DNA of 9,040 nucleotides from Gallionella sp. Its GTDB lineage: Bacteria; Pseudomonadota; Gammaproteobacteria; Burkholderiales; Gallionellaceae. The stretch's first letter is position 1. The number at the start of each line of letters is the position of its first letter. This document shows, one piece after another, positions 1 through 5,762 of this stretch. The notes beneath the pieces were generated by a model. The model was not told the DNA's origin. It searched no databases and was given only the letters and a program-made list of their open reading frames with translations. The stretch is from the NCBI GenBank assembly GCA_024654105.1, contig JANLID010000412.1:1-9040 (forward strand). Direction: 5' to 3'. Both the position numbers and the translations under genes were made by a program.

Positions 1-705
1 GGACAGAAAATTCATCCAACCGGTTTCCGGTTGTGCGTTCGCAAAAACTGGAACTCCAAGTGGTATGCCAACAGTAAAAATTTTGCTGATTTGTTGCTCA
101 AGGATATTGAAGTTCGTGCATTCCTGAAAAAGAAACTGGCTTCTGCGGGCGTCTCCAAGGTAATCATCGAGCGACCTGCCAAGAACGCCAAGGTAACCAT
201 TTATACCGCGCGCCCCGGCATGGTGATTGGCAAAAAAGGTGAGGACATCGAATCGTTGCGTGCCGAATTACGCAAGCGCATGGGGCTGCAATCTGTTGAT
301 GTTGCCATTGAAGAGGTGCGCAAACCGGAAGTTGACGCACAGTTGATCGCTGACAGCATTACCGCGCAACTGGAAAAACGCATCATGTTCCGCCGCGCGA
401 TGAAACGCGCGATGCAAAACGCGATGCGCCTGGGTGCGCAAGGCATCAAGATCATGAGTGCAGGTCGTTTGAACGGCATTGAAATCGCGCGTACCGAATG
501 GTATCGCGAAGGTCGTGTGCCGTTGCATACTTTGCGCGCCGATGTCGATTACGGCACTTCGGAAGCAAAGACCACATACGGCGTCATCGGTGTGAAGGTT
601 TGGGTATTCAAGGGTGAAATTGGTCAGGAAGCAGCTGCGCCGGTTGCCGCTGAACCGGAAAAGAGAGTAAGAAAGTCGGGAGCAAAGCATGCTACAGCCA
701 GCTAG
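1..705 (+). CDS. rpsC: 30S ribosomal protein S3 (5' end lacks only the start codon)
   Basis: S3 sits at the mRNA entry channel of the 30S head. The first visible codons read GQKIHPTGFRL, the family's N-terminus after Met, so only the ATG is missing on the left; the full protein would be 235 residues, near the usual length. With Met as 1, a type II KH domain carries its GXXG-type loop IGKKG at 78-82. The basic FRRAMKRA segment at 131-138 matches the residues linked in E. coli to mRNA unwinding at the entry site. The C-terminal domain (about 110-208) is well conserved. The last 25 or so residues are an Ala/Lys-rich tail of the variable kind. The 3' end overlaps rplP by 17 nt. The neighbour expected upstream is rplV, outside the window. 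Confidence 0.98.
   Translation, partial: GQKIHPTGFRLCVRKNWNSKWYANSKNFADLLLKDIEVRAFLKKKLASAGVSKVIIERPAKNAKVTIYTARPGMVIGKKGEDIESLRAELRKRMGLQSVDVAIEEVRKPEVDAQLIADSITAQLEKRIMFRRAMKRAMQNAMRLGAQGIKIMSAGRLNGIEIARTEWYREGRVPLHTLRADVDYGTSEAKTTYGVIGVKVWVFKGEIGQEAAAPVAAEPEKRVRKSGAKHATAS
678..682 (+). promoter_or_regulatory. Ribosome binding site of rplP inside rpsC
   Basis: GGGAG lies 6 nt before the ATG at 689 and wholly within the rpsC reading frame. It supports the L16 start at 689, which reads MLQPA as expected for the family, although this places the start 17 nt before the rpsC stop ends. Translation of L16 is probably coupled to the end of S3 translation (inference). Confidence 0.7.
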
Positions 706-1105
706 AAGAAAATACCGCAAGGAGCAGAAGGGCCGTAATACCGGCATTGCCACTCGCGGCAACAAGGTGAGTTTCGGTGAGTTTGGCCTGAAGGCGGTTG
801 CGCGCGGTCGTTTGACGGCGCGTCAGATTGAAGCTGCGCGCCGTGCCATGACCCGCCATATCAAGCGCGGTGGTCGTATCTGGATACGCATTTTCCCGGA
901 TAAACCGATTTCCAAAAAACCGGCCGAGGTTCGCATGGGTAATGGCAAGGGCAACCCTGAGTTTTACGTTGCCGAGATTCAGCCCGGCAAGATGTTGTAC
1001 GAAATGGATGGCGTGGACGAAGTATTGGCGCGCGAAGCGTTCCGTTTGGCATCTGCGAAGTTGCCAATCGCGACCACGTTCGTCATTAGACAGGTAGGTG
1101 CGTGA
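689..1105 (+). CDS. rplP: 50S ribosomal protein L16
   Basis: L16 binds 23S rRNA beside the peptidyl transferase centre and the A-site tRNA elbow. The 138-residue product has the family's N-terminus (MLQPARRKYRKEQKGRN), the central GRLTARQIEAARRA segment at 40-53, and the conserved RMGNGKGN loop at 82-89. That loop contains the arginine equivalent to the one hydroxylated by the YcfD/RoxA oxygenase in E. coli. Length and sequence are complete. The start is fixed by the family N-terminus and by GGGAG 6 nt upstream. The gene overlaps rpsC by 17 nt in a different frame, and one base separates its TGA stop from the rpmC ATG, so S3, L16 and L29 are probably translated in coupled fashion. Confidence 0.98.
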   Translation: MLQPARRKYRKEQKGRNTGIATRGNKVSFGEFGLKAVARGRLTARQIEAARRAMTRHIKRGGRIWIRIFPDKPISKKPAEVRMGNGKGNPEFYVAEIQPGKMLYEMDGVDEVLAREAFRLASAKLPIATTFVIRQVGA

Positions 1106-1106
1106 T

Positions 1107-1298
1107 ATGAAAGCCAGTGAATTGAGAACCAAGTCTGCGGCAGATTTGCAACAAGAGGCATTGTCACTGACCAAGGCGCAGTTTGGCCTGCGTATGCAAG
1201 TTGCGACGCAGCAGATGACCAATACCAGTGAATTGCGCAAAGTGCGTCGCGATATTGCCCGTGTAAAAACCATATTGAAAGAGAAGGGTGCCCAGTAA
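1107..1298 (+). CDS. rpmC: 50S ribosomal protein L29
   Basis: L29 is a small helical-hairpin protein near the polypeptide exit tunnel, next to L23, where it contributes to the platform used by SRP and trigger factor. The product has 63 residues, the usual size, beginning MKASELRTKS. An in-frame GTG at 1098 would add MRD, but it overlaps the rplP stop region and does not fit the family N-terminus, so ATG 1107 is preferred. The ELR...L..LRMQ pattern and the basic C-terminal helix (ELRKVRRDIARVKTILKEK) are typical. The ribosome binding site lies in the last codons of rplP (TAGGTG around 1095-1100). The rpsQ ATG follows one base after the stop. Confidence 0.97.
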   Translation: MKASELRTKSAADLQQEALSLTKAQFGLRMQVATQQMTNTSELRKVRRDIARVKTILKEKGAQ

Positions 1299-1299
1299 T

Positions 1300-1563
1300 A
1301 TGAGCGATTCCAAACTCAAGCGTACCCTGACCGGTATCGTGACAAGCGACAAGATGGACAAGACCGTAACGGTTCTGGTCGAACGCAAAGTGAAACACCC
1401 GTTGCTGGGCAAAATTATTCGTGTTTCCAAAAAATACCATGCCCACGATGAAGCCAATGAATTTCATGCCGGCGACGTGGTGTCGATTGAAGAGTGCCGT
1501 CCTATTGCCAAAACAAAGAGCTGGCGCGTTGCCAAGTTGATTGGAAAGGCCGCAGCAGTTTGA
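1300..1563 (+). CDS. rpsQ: 30S ribosomal protein S17
   Basis: S17 is a primary 16S rRNA-binding protein with an OB fold in the 30S body. The 87-residue product contains the family core GIVTSDKMDKTVTVLVER followed by a conserved K..HPLLGK..R.SKKYHAHDE block. An in-frame GTG at 1288 would add four residues inside rpmC; ATG 1300 is preferred because it gives the usual MSDSK start. The nearest Shine-Dalgarno-like run, AAGGG at 1284-1288, is 11 nt away, rather far, so initiation probably relies on ribosomes ending rpmC one base upstream. This is the last gene of the S10 operon and is followed by the longest non-coding gap of the window. No T-rich intrinsic terminator follows it, so read-through into the spc operon is likely. 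Confidence 0.98.
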   Translation: MSDSKLKRTLTGIVTSDKMDKTVTVLVERKVKHPLLGKIIRVSKKYHAHDEANEFHAGDVVSIEECRPIAKTKSWRVAKLIGKAAAV

Positions 1564-1571
1564 TATTCGGC

Positions 1572-1599
1572 TTGCGTTTTTCCGAGACTAGCATATAAT
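1572..1599 (+). promoter_or_regulatory. Sigma70-type promoter for the spc operon
   Basis: A perfect -10 box TATAAT lies at 1594-1599. The best -35 is TTGCGT at 1572-1577 (only the first three bases match consensus), with a 16-nt spacer. The predicted transcription start is near 1606, leaving a leader of about 85 nt before rplN. The bases between the -10 and the predicted start (GCACGGC) are GC-rich. That discriminator type is associated with ppGpp/DksA control of ribosomal promoters in other Proteobacteria (inference here). E. coli also has a promoter at this place. Confidence 0.72.
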
Positions 1600-1615
1600 G
1601 CACGGCTTCGTTTCA

Positions 1616-1671
1616 TTGCCGCTTGCGGCAACCTAACCCGAACGGGTTCCAAAACTAGCCGCATTGGGCGG
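1616..1671 (+). promoter_or_regulatory. Structured 5' leader of rplN: three short hairpins
   Basis: Three inverted repeats follow the predicted start in close order. The first is TTGCCGC/GCGGCAA at 1616-1631, a 7-base palindromic arm that folds with a CTTG tetraloop. The second is AACCC/GGGTT at 1635-1648, around GAAC. The third is CCGC/GCGG at 1659-1671, with a 5-nt loop. A competing helix is possible: TGCGGC (1624-1629) is complementary to GCCGCA (1658-1663) and would break hairpins 1 and 3. No T-tract follows, so these are not intrinsic terminators. The Shine-Dalgarno GGAG at 1680-1683 lies 8 nt after the last hairpin. Function is unknown; a translational or RNA-stability role is a guess. 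Confidence 0.5.
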
Positions 1672-1691
1672 AAAAAGTTGGAGAGTAAATA

Positions 1692-2060
1692 ATGATACAA
1701 ATGCAGTCTGTTTTAGATGTGGCTGACAATACCGGTGCGCGCTCTGTGATGTGCATCAAGGTGTTGGGCGGCTCCAAGCGTCGTTATGCTTCCGTTGGCG
1801 ATGTTATCAAGGTTAGCATCAGGGATGCGGCTCCGCGTGGTCGCGTAAAGAAGGGTGAGGTATACAACGCCGTGGTGGTTCGCACTGCCAAGGGTGTGCG
1901 TCGCGCCGATGGTTCTCTGGTCAAGTTTGATGGCAATGCCGCGGTGTTGCTGAATGCCAAGCTGGAACCGATCGGCACGCGTATTTTTGGACCGGTGACA
2001 CGCGAGTTGCGTACCGAGAAGTTCATGAAAATCGTTTCGCTGGCACCTGAAGTGCTCTAA
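1692..2060 (+). CDS. rplN: 50S ribosomal protein L14
   Basis: L14 is a beta-barrel 50S protein at the subunit interface. It helps form intersubunit bridges with 16S rRNA, and in other bacteria it is the docking point of the silencing factor RsfS. The 122-residue product is full length, starting MIQMQSVLDVADNTGA, with the family signature region around IRDAAPRGRVKKGEVYNAVVVRT (about 44-66) and the C-terminal GPVTRELR....KI.SLAPEVL. The ATG at 1692 has GGAG 8 nt upstream. It is the first gene of the spc operon, preceded by its own promoter and leader, and 28 nt separate it from rplX. Confidence 0.98.
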   Translation: MIQMQSVLDVADNTGARSVMCIKVLGGSKRRYASVGDVIKVSIRDAAPRGRVKKGEVYNAVVVRTAKGVRRADGSLVKFDGNAAVLLNAKLEPIGTRIFGPVTRELRTEKFMKIVSLAPEVL

Positions 2061-2088
2061 GCGGCAACGGATCGGGTCGAGGAAAATC

Positions 2089-2403
2089 ATGCGCAAGATC
2101 AAGAAAAACGATGACGTTATCGTAATCGCAGGTAAGGACAAGGGCAGTCGCGGCAATGTGTTGCGCGTGCTGGGTGAGTACCTGCTGGTTGGCGGCATCA
2201 ATAAAGTCAAGAAACATCAAAAGCCCAACCCGGTAAAGGGTTTGACCGGTGGAATCGTGGAAAAGGAATTACCCATTCATATTTCGAATGTGGCGATCTA
2301 CAACGCGGCTGCCAATAAGGGTGATCGGGTCGGTATTAAAACGCTGGAAGACGGGCGCAGGGTGCGCGTGTTCAAGTCCAGTGGCGAAATGGTTGACGCT
2401 TAA
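2089..2403 (+). CDS. rplX: 50S ribosomal protein L24
   Basis: L24 is one of the proteins that start 50S assembly, binding the 5' end of 23S rRNA. The 104-residue product has an N-terminal KOW motif (about residues 7-34, VIVIAGKDKGSRGNVLRV), then the NKVKKHQKPNP segment and the GGIVEKE...H.SNVA block typical of the family. The start MRKIKKND has GAGG about 6-7 nt upstream (2079-2082). Only 12 nt lie between its stop and the rplE ATG. In E. coli, S8 represses the spc operon by binding mRNA near this rplX-rplE junction. I could not draw a convincing S8 site here. Confidence 0.98.
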   Translation: MRKIKKNDDVIVIAGKDKGSRGNVLRVLGEYLLVGGINKVKKHQKPNPVKGLTGGIVEKELPIHISNVAIYNAAANKGDRVGIKTLEDGRRVRVFKSSGEMVDA

Positions 2404-2415
2404 GGGGGTGAGGGC

Positions 2416-2955
2416 ATGGCTCGTTTGTATGAATTTTATAAAGACAAGGTCGCCAAGGATCTGATGAAGCAATTTGGTTACAAATCCATCATGGAAGTGC
2501 CGCGTATCGAAAAAATCACCCTGAACATGGGTGTGGGTGAAGCGGTGGCCGACAAGAAGGTGATGGAGTTTGCGGTTGGCGATATGCAAAAGATTGCCGG
2601 TCAGAAGCCGGTGGTCACACTATCCAAGAAATCCATCGCCGGCTTCAAGATTCGTGATGGTTATCCGGTTGGCTGCAAGGTGACGTTACGCAAGCAGCGT
2701 ATGTATGAATTTCTGGATCGCCTGATTTCGGTTGCGATTCCGCGGATCCGCGATTTTCGCGGCATTTCCGGCAAGTCCTTTGACGGCCGTGGCAACTACA
2801 ACATGGGCGTGAAAGAGCAGATCATTTTCCCGGAAGTCGAATACGAAAAAATTGATGCGTTGCGTGGTATGAACATCACTATCACCACCTCCGCGAAGAC
2901 AGACGAAGAAGCCAAAGCTCTTTTGTTGGCATTCAAACTCCCATTAAAGAAATGA
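2416..2955 (+). CDS. rplE: 50S ribosomal protein L5
   Basis: L5 binds 5S rRNA in the central protuberance together with L18, and contacts P-site tRNA and the S13 bridge. The product has 179 residues, matching the family. Recognisable blocks are ARLYEFYKDKV at the N-terminus, a KITLNMGVGEA stretch (about 33-43), KKSIAGFKIRDGYPVGCKVTLR (about 71-92), and RDFRGISGKSFDGRGNYNMGV (about 112-132). The last is the conserved 5S/P-tRNA-facing region. The ATG at 2416 is preceded by a G-rich run (GGGGGTGAGGG, 2404-2414) that serves as ribosome binding site. The rpsN ribosome binding site overlaps the rplE stop. Confidence 0.98.
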   Translation: MARLYEFYKDKVAKDLMKQFGYKSIMEVPRIEKITLNMGVGEAVADKKVMEFAVGDMQKIAGQKPVVTLSKKSIAGFKIRDGYPVGCKVTLRKQRMYEFLDRLISVAIPRIRDFRGISGKSFDGRGNYNMGVKEQIIFPEVEYEKIDALRGMNITITTSAKTDEEAKALLLAFKLPLKK

Positions 2956-2964
2956 GGAACGCTA

Positions 2965-3270
2965 ATGGCTAAGATGGCATTAATTAATCGCGAACAAAAA
3001 CGCCGTGAGACTGTGAAGAAATTTGCGGCCAAGCGTGCTGAATTGCTGGCAACGATTTCCAACATGAAGCTAAGCGATGAAGAGCGTGCCGCTGCACGCC
3101 TGAATTTGCAGGCGCTGCCGCGTAATGCAAGTCCGGTGCGCTTGCGTAATCGTTGTGCCTTGACTGGGCGTCCACGCGGTACTTTCAGGAAATTTGGTTT
3201 GGGGCGTATCAAAGTACGTGAATTCGCGATGCGCGGCGACATTCCCGGTATCGTTAAGGCAAGCTGGTAG
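2965..3270 (+). CDS. rpsN: 30S ribosomal protein S14, zinc-independent long form
   Basis: S14 is a late-assembling protein of the 30S head. The product has 101 residues, the length of the long form, and lacks the CxxC...CxxC zinc ribbon of the short (61-residue) form; the only cysteine is in the RNRCALTGRPRG motif at about 61-72. The C-terminus ending in DIPGIVKASW is typical. The start MAKMALINRE has GAGGA at 2954-2958, overlapping the rplE TGA stop, so expression is closely linked to L5. It is followed after 10 nt by rpsH. Confidence 0.98.
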   Translation: MAKMALINREQKRRETVKKFAAKRAELLATISNMKLSDEERAAARLNLQALPRNASPVRLRNRCALTGRPRGTFRKFGLGRIKVREFAMRGDIPGIVKASW

Positions 3271-3280
3271 GAGCAATTAT

Positions 3281-3679
3281 ATGAGTATGAGTGACCCGAT
3301 CTCCGATATGCTGACGCGCATTCGCAATGCGCAGCTTGCGGAAAAATCCACAGTGGTGATGCCCTCTTCCAAGTTGAAGGCGGCGATTGCTGAGGTATTG
3401 AAGGATGAAGGTTATATCGATGGCTACCAAGTCATCGCCGGCGAGAGCGGAAAAGCCACGCTGGAAATCGGGCTGAAGTATTACAGCGGACGTCCGGTGA
3501 TCGAGAAAATCCAGCGCATCAGTCGTCCCGGTTTGCGTATTTATAAGGGTTCCGATGATATACCGAAGGTGATGAATGGCTTGGGCGTTGCCATTGTGTC
3601 CACTTCCAAAGGTCTGATGACCGATCGCAAAGCACGCGCCAATGGTATCGGCGGTGAAGTGCTGTGCGTTGTTGCGTAA
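3281..3679 (+). CDS. rpsH: 30S ribosomal protein S8
   Basis: S8 is a primary binder of 16S rRNA helix 21 in the 30S platform. In E. coli it is also the translational repressor of the spc operon. The start MSMSDPISDMLTRIRNAQ matches the family. A second in-frame ATG follows two codons later (3287), but the first is favoured because it gives the family's MSM start and has GGAG 7 nt upstream (3270-3273). The frame stays open upstream into rpsN, but that extension is not S8-like. The 132-residue product is full length. The C-terminal RNA-binding signature region (GLMTDRKARANGIGGEVLC) is intact, so autogenous RNA recognition should be preserved (inference). Confidence 0.98.
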   Translation: MSMSDPISDMLTRIRNAQLAEKSTVVMPSSKLKAAIAEVLKDEGYIDGYQVIAGESGKATLEIGLKYYSGRPVIEKIQRISRPGLRIYKGSDDIPKVMNGLGVAIVSTSKGLMTDRKARANGIGGEVLCVVA

Positions 3680-3689
3680 CGAGGTAAAT

Positions 3690-4223
3690 ATGTCTAGAGT
3701 TGCCAAGAATCCAGTCGTCGTGCCCAGTGGTGTTGAAGTTGCGCTGGCAGCGAGCGAAATTTCGGTCAAGGGGCCGCTGGGCACCTTGAAGCAAGTCCTG
3801 TCGGGTGATGTCAGTGTGGTGCGCGAGGGTGATAGCCTGCTGTGCAAGGCACAGAACGATTCCACCCAGGCTCGTGCGATGTCGGGCACGATTCGTGCCT
3901 TGCTGGCCAATATGGTACAAGGTGTAAGTAAAGGTTTTGAACGCAAGCTGACTCTGGTTGGTGTGGGTTACCGTGCGCAAGCCGCCGGGGATACGCTGAA
4001 CCTGACCCTGGGGTTTTCACATCCGGTGACTTACCGGATGCCTGCTGGCGTGAAGGTGGAGACGCCAACGCAAACCGAGATCGTGCTGAAGGGGGCGGAC
4101 AAGCAGCGCATCGGGCAAGTGGCTGCGGAGATTCGTGCTTTCCGTGAACCTGAACCGTACAAGGGCAAGGGTGTGCGCTACAGCGACGAAGTGGTGATCC
4201 TGAAAGAAACCAAGAAGAAATAA
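3690..4223 (+). CDS. rplF: 50S ribosomal protein L6
   Basis: L6 lies near the sarcin-ricin loop and the factor-binding site of the 50S subunit. The product is 177 residues with two repeated alpha/beta domains (about 1-80 and 81-177). The second carries VGVGYRAQ (about 90-97) and the family signature EPYKGKGVRYSDEVV at 155-169, which contacts 23S rRNA. The start MSRVAKNPVVVP is the usual one; GAGG at 3681-3684 lies 5 nt before ATG 3690. The open frame reaches upstream into rpsH, but that part is unrelated to L6. It is followed after 11 nt by rplR. Confidence 0.98.
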   Translation: MSRVAKNPVVVPSGVEVALAASEISVKGPLGTLKQVLSGDVSVVREGDSLLCKAQNDSTQARAMSGTIRALLANMVQGVSKGFERKLTLVGVGYRAQAAGDTLNLTLGFSHPVTYRMPAGVKVETPTQTEIVLKGADKQRIGQVAAEIRAFREPEPYKGKGVRYSDEVVILKETKKK

Positions 4224-4234
4224 TTGAGGCGGAT

Positions 4235-4591
4235 ATGTTGATCAAGAAAGAAGCGCGTCAGCGCAGAGCACGCAAAACCCGTGCACGCATTGCTGAGAAA
4301 AAGACAGTACGTCTGGCTATTCACCGTACCAATCTGCATATTTACGCACAGGTTATCTCGGACTGTGGCAGCAAGGTGTTGGCCAGTGCGTCCAGTGTTG
4401 AAGCTGAAGTCCGTAAAGATATGGCGAATGGGGGCAACATTGCTGCTGCTGCGGTGGTGGGTAAGCGTATCGCCGAAAAGGCGAAGAGCGCGGGCATCAC
4501 TCAAGTGGCGTTCGATCGTTCCGGCAATCGGTATCATGGCCGGGTCAAGGCGCTGGCTGAAGCTGCGCGTGAGTCTGGTCTGCAGTTCTAA
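4235..4591 (+). CDS. rplR: 50S ribosomal protein L18
   Basis: L18 binds 5S rRNA and, with L5 and L25, brings it into the central protuberance. The 118-residue product has a strongly basic N-terminal tail (KKEARQRRARKTRARI, about 4-19). The core follows, with LAIHRTNLHIYAQVI, and the C-terminal FDRSGNRYHGRVKALAEAARESGLQF ending typical of the family. Length is within one or two residues of the E. coli protein. ATG 4235 has GAGG at 4226-4229. It sits between rplF and rpsE as in most bacteria. Confidence 0.98.
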   Translation: MLIKKEARQRRARKTRARIAEKKTVRLAIHRTNLHIYAQVISDCGSKVLASASSVEAEVRKDMANGGNIAAAAVVGKRIAEKAKSAGITQVAFDRSGNRYHGRVKALAEAARESGLQF

Positions 4592-4604
4592 TTGGAGTTG
4601 AGTT

Positions 4605-5126
4605 ATGGCTAAGCCGCAAGGAAAAATGCAGCAACAGGAAGCGCGTGATGACGGTCTGATCGAAAAAATGATCTCCGTGAATCGTGTCACCAAAGTGGTC
4701 AAGGGTGGCCGCATTATGGGATTTGCGGCTTTGACCGTGGTCGGCGACGGCGATGGCCGCGTGGCGATGGGCAAGGGCAAGTCCAAGGAAGTTCCGGTCG
4801 CTGTGCAAAAGGCGATGGACGAAGCGCGCCGCAATCTGGCCAAAGTCAGTTTGAGGAACGGCACATTGCATCACACCGTGATCGGCAAGCATGGCGCCGC
4901 CAAGGTGTTGATGCAGCCCGCTTCCGAGGGTACCGGGATTATTGCCGGTGGTGCGATGCGCGCCGTATTCGAGGCGGTCGGTGTGCGTGATGTGCTGGCC
5001 AAATGTATCGGTTCCAGCAATCCGTATAACGTGGTTCGCGCCACGCTGAACGGTTTGAAGGCAATGAATTCACCGTCCGAGATTGCTGCGAAGCGCGGCA
5101 AGATGGTTGATGAGATTTTGGGATAA
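4605..5126 (+). CDS. rpsE: 30S ribosomal protein S5
   Basis: S5 lies at the 30S decoding side and mRNA entry channel; it affects fidelity and is the spectinomycin-resistance protein. The 173-residue product has an N-terminal double-stranded-RNA-binding-like domain. Its loop NRVTKVVKGGR (about 26-36) is the region altered in spectinomycin-resistant mutants of other bacteria, and it looks wild type here. A GKGKSKEVP motif follows at 57-65. The C-terminal domain contains GTGIIAGGAMRAVFEAVGVRDVLAK (about 109-133). ATG 4605 has GGAG 7 nt upstream. The rpmD ATG begins 3 nt after the stop. Confidence 0.98.
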   Translation: MAKPQGKMQQQEARDDGLIEKMISVNRVTKVVKGGRIMGFAALTVVGDGDGRVAMGKGKSKEVPVAVQKAMDEARRNLAKVSLRNGTLHHTVIGKHGAAKVLMQPASEGTGIIAGGAMRAVFEAVGVRDVLAKCIGSSNPYNVVRATLNGLKAMNSPSEIAAKRGKMVDEILG

Positions 5127-5129
5127 GCC

Positions 5130-5315
5130 ATGACAAAAGCCAAGACAATCAAAGTGACGCAGGTCAAAAGCCTGATCGGTACCAAGCAATCGCATCGCGA
5201 CACCGTGCGCGGCTTGGGTCTGCGCCGTATCAACCATACCGTACAACTGGAAGACACTTCCTGTGTGCGCGGCATGATCAACAAGGTGTATTACCTGGTT
5301 AAGTGCGAGGTATAA
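5130..5315 (+). CDS. rpmD: 50S ribosomal protein L30
   Basis: L30 is a small 50S protein binding 23S rRNA. The 61-residue product has the family motif KSLIGTKQSHRDTVRGLGLRR (about 13-33) and the GMINKVYYLVK ending. The signal before ATG 5130 is poor (GGGAT about 5 nt upstream), so translation probably depends on ribosomes finishing rpsE 3 nt away. The last codons of rpmD contain GAGG (5307-5310), the ribosome binding site of rplO. The gene is complete. Confidence 0.97.
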   Translation: MTKAKTIKVTQVKSLIGTKQSHRDTVRGLGLRRINHTVQLEDTSCVRGMINKVYYLVKCEV

Positions 5316-5318
5316 AAA

Positions 5319-5753
5319 ATGCAACTCAACAATATTCAACCCGCACAGGATGCCAAGCACGCGAAACGTCGCGTTGGTCGTGGTATCGGTTCCGGTTTGG
5401 GCAAGACCGCCGGCCGTGGACACAAGGGGCAAAAATCCCGTGCCGGCGGGTTTCACAAGGTCGGTTTTGAGGGCGGCCAAATGCCGTTGCAACGTCGTTT
5501 GCCGAAGCGCGGCTTCGTCTCGCTGACGCGTAATGATACGGCGCAGGTGCGTTTATCCGACCTGCAAAAGCTGCCGGTGGACAGCATTGATTTGCTGGCG
5601 CTCAAGCAGGCTGGAGTGATTCATGCAAATGCATTGTCCGCAAAAGTCATTTTGTGTGGTGAAATTTCCCGTGCGGTCAAGCTGCAGGGTTTGCTGGTAA
5701 CCAAGGGTGCACGTTCAGCGATCGAAGCCGCTGGCGGCAGCATCGCCGAGTAA
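5319..5753 (+). CDS. rplO: 50S ribosomal protein L15
   Basis: L15 is an early-to-middle 50S assembly protein whose extended N-terminus threads into 23S rRNA. The 144-residue product shows that Gly/Arg/Lys-rich tail (RRVGRGIGSGLGKTAGRGHKG, about 17-37), the GGQMPLQRRLPKRGF block at 54-68, and a globular C-terminus ending with a typical AAGGSIAE. ATG 5319 has GAGG 8 nt upstream, inside the end of rpmD. It precedes secY as in nearly all bacteria; 9 nt separate them. Confidence 0.98.
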   Translation: MQLNNIQPAQDAKHAKRRVGRGIGSGLGKTAGRGHKGQKSRAGGFHKVGFEGGQMPLQRRLPKRGFVSLTRNDTAQVRLSDLQKLPVDSIDLLALKQAGVIHANALSAKVILCGEISRAVKLQGLLVTKGARSAIEAAGGSIAE

Positions 5754-5762
5754 GGTTGATAC

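Noticed and set aside
1288..1299. GTG 1288 as the start of rpsQ, and GTG 1098 as the start of rpmC
   Set aside because: Both only add a few non-family residues and lie inside the preceding gene; the ATGs at 1300 and 1107 give the usual N-termini.
1616..1631. Perfect palindrome after rpsQ as an intrinsic terminator
   Set aside because: No T-tract follows the hairpin; the next bases are CCTAACCC, and it lies downstream of a promoter, within the leader.
2395..2460. S8 repressor site at the rplX-rplE junction, as in E. coli
   Set aside because: The position is conserved, but I could not draw a stable helix with the S8 core by eye. A covariance-model search would be needed.
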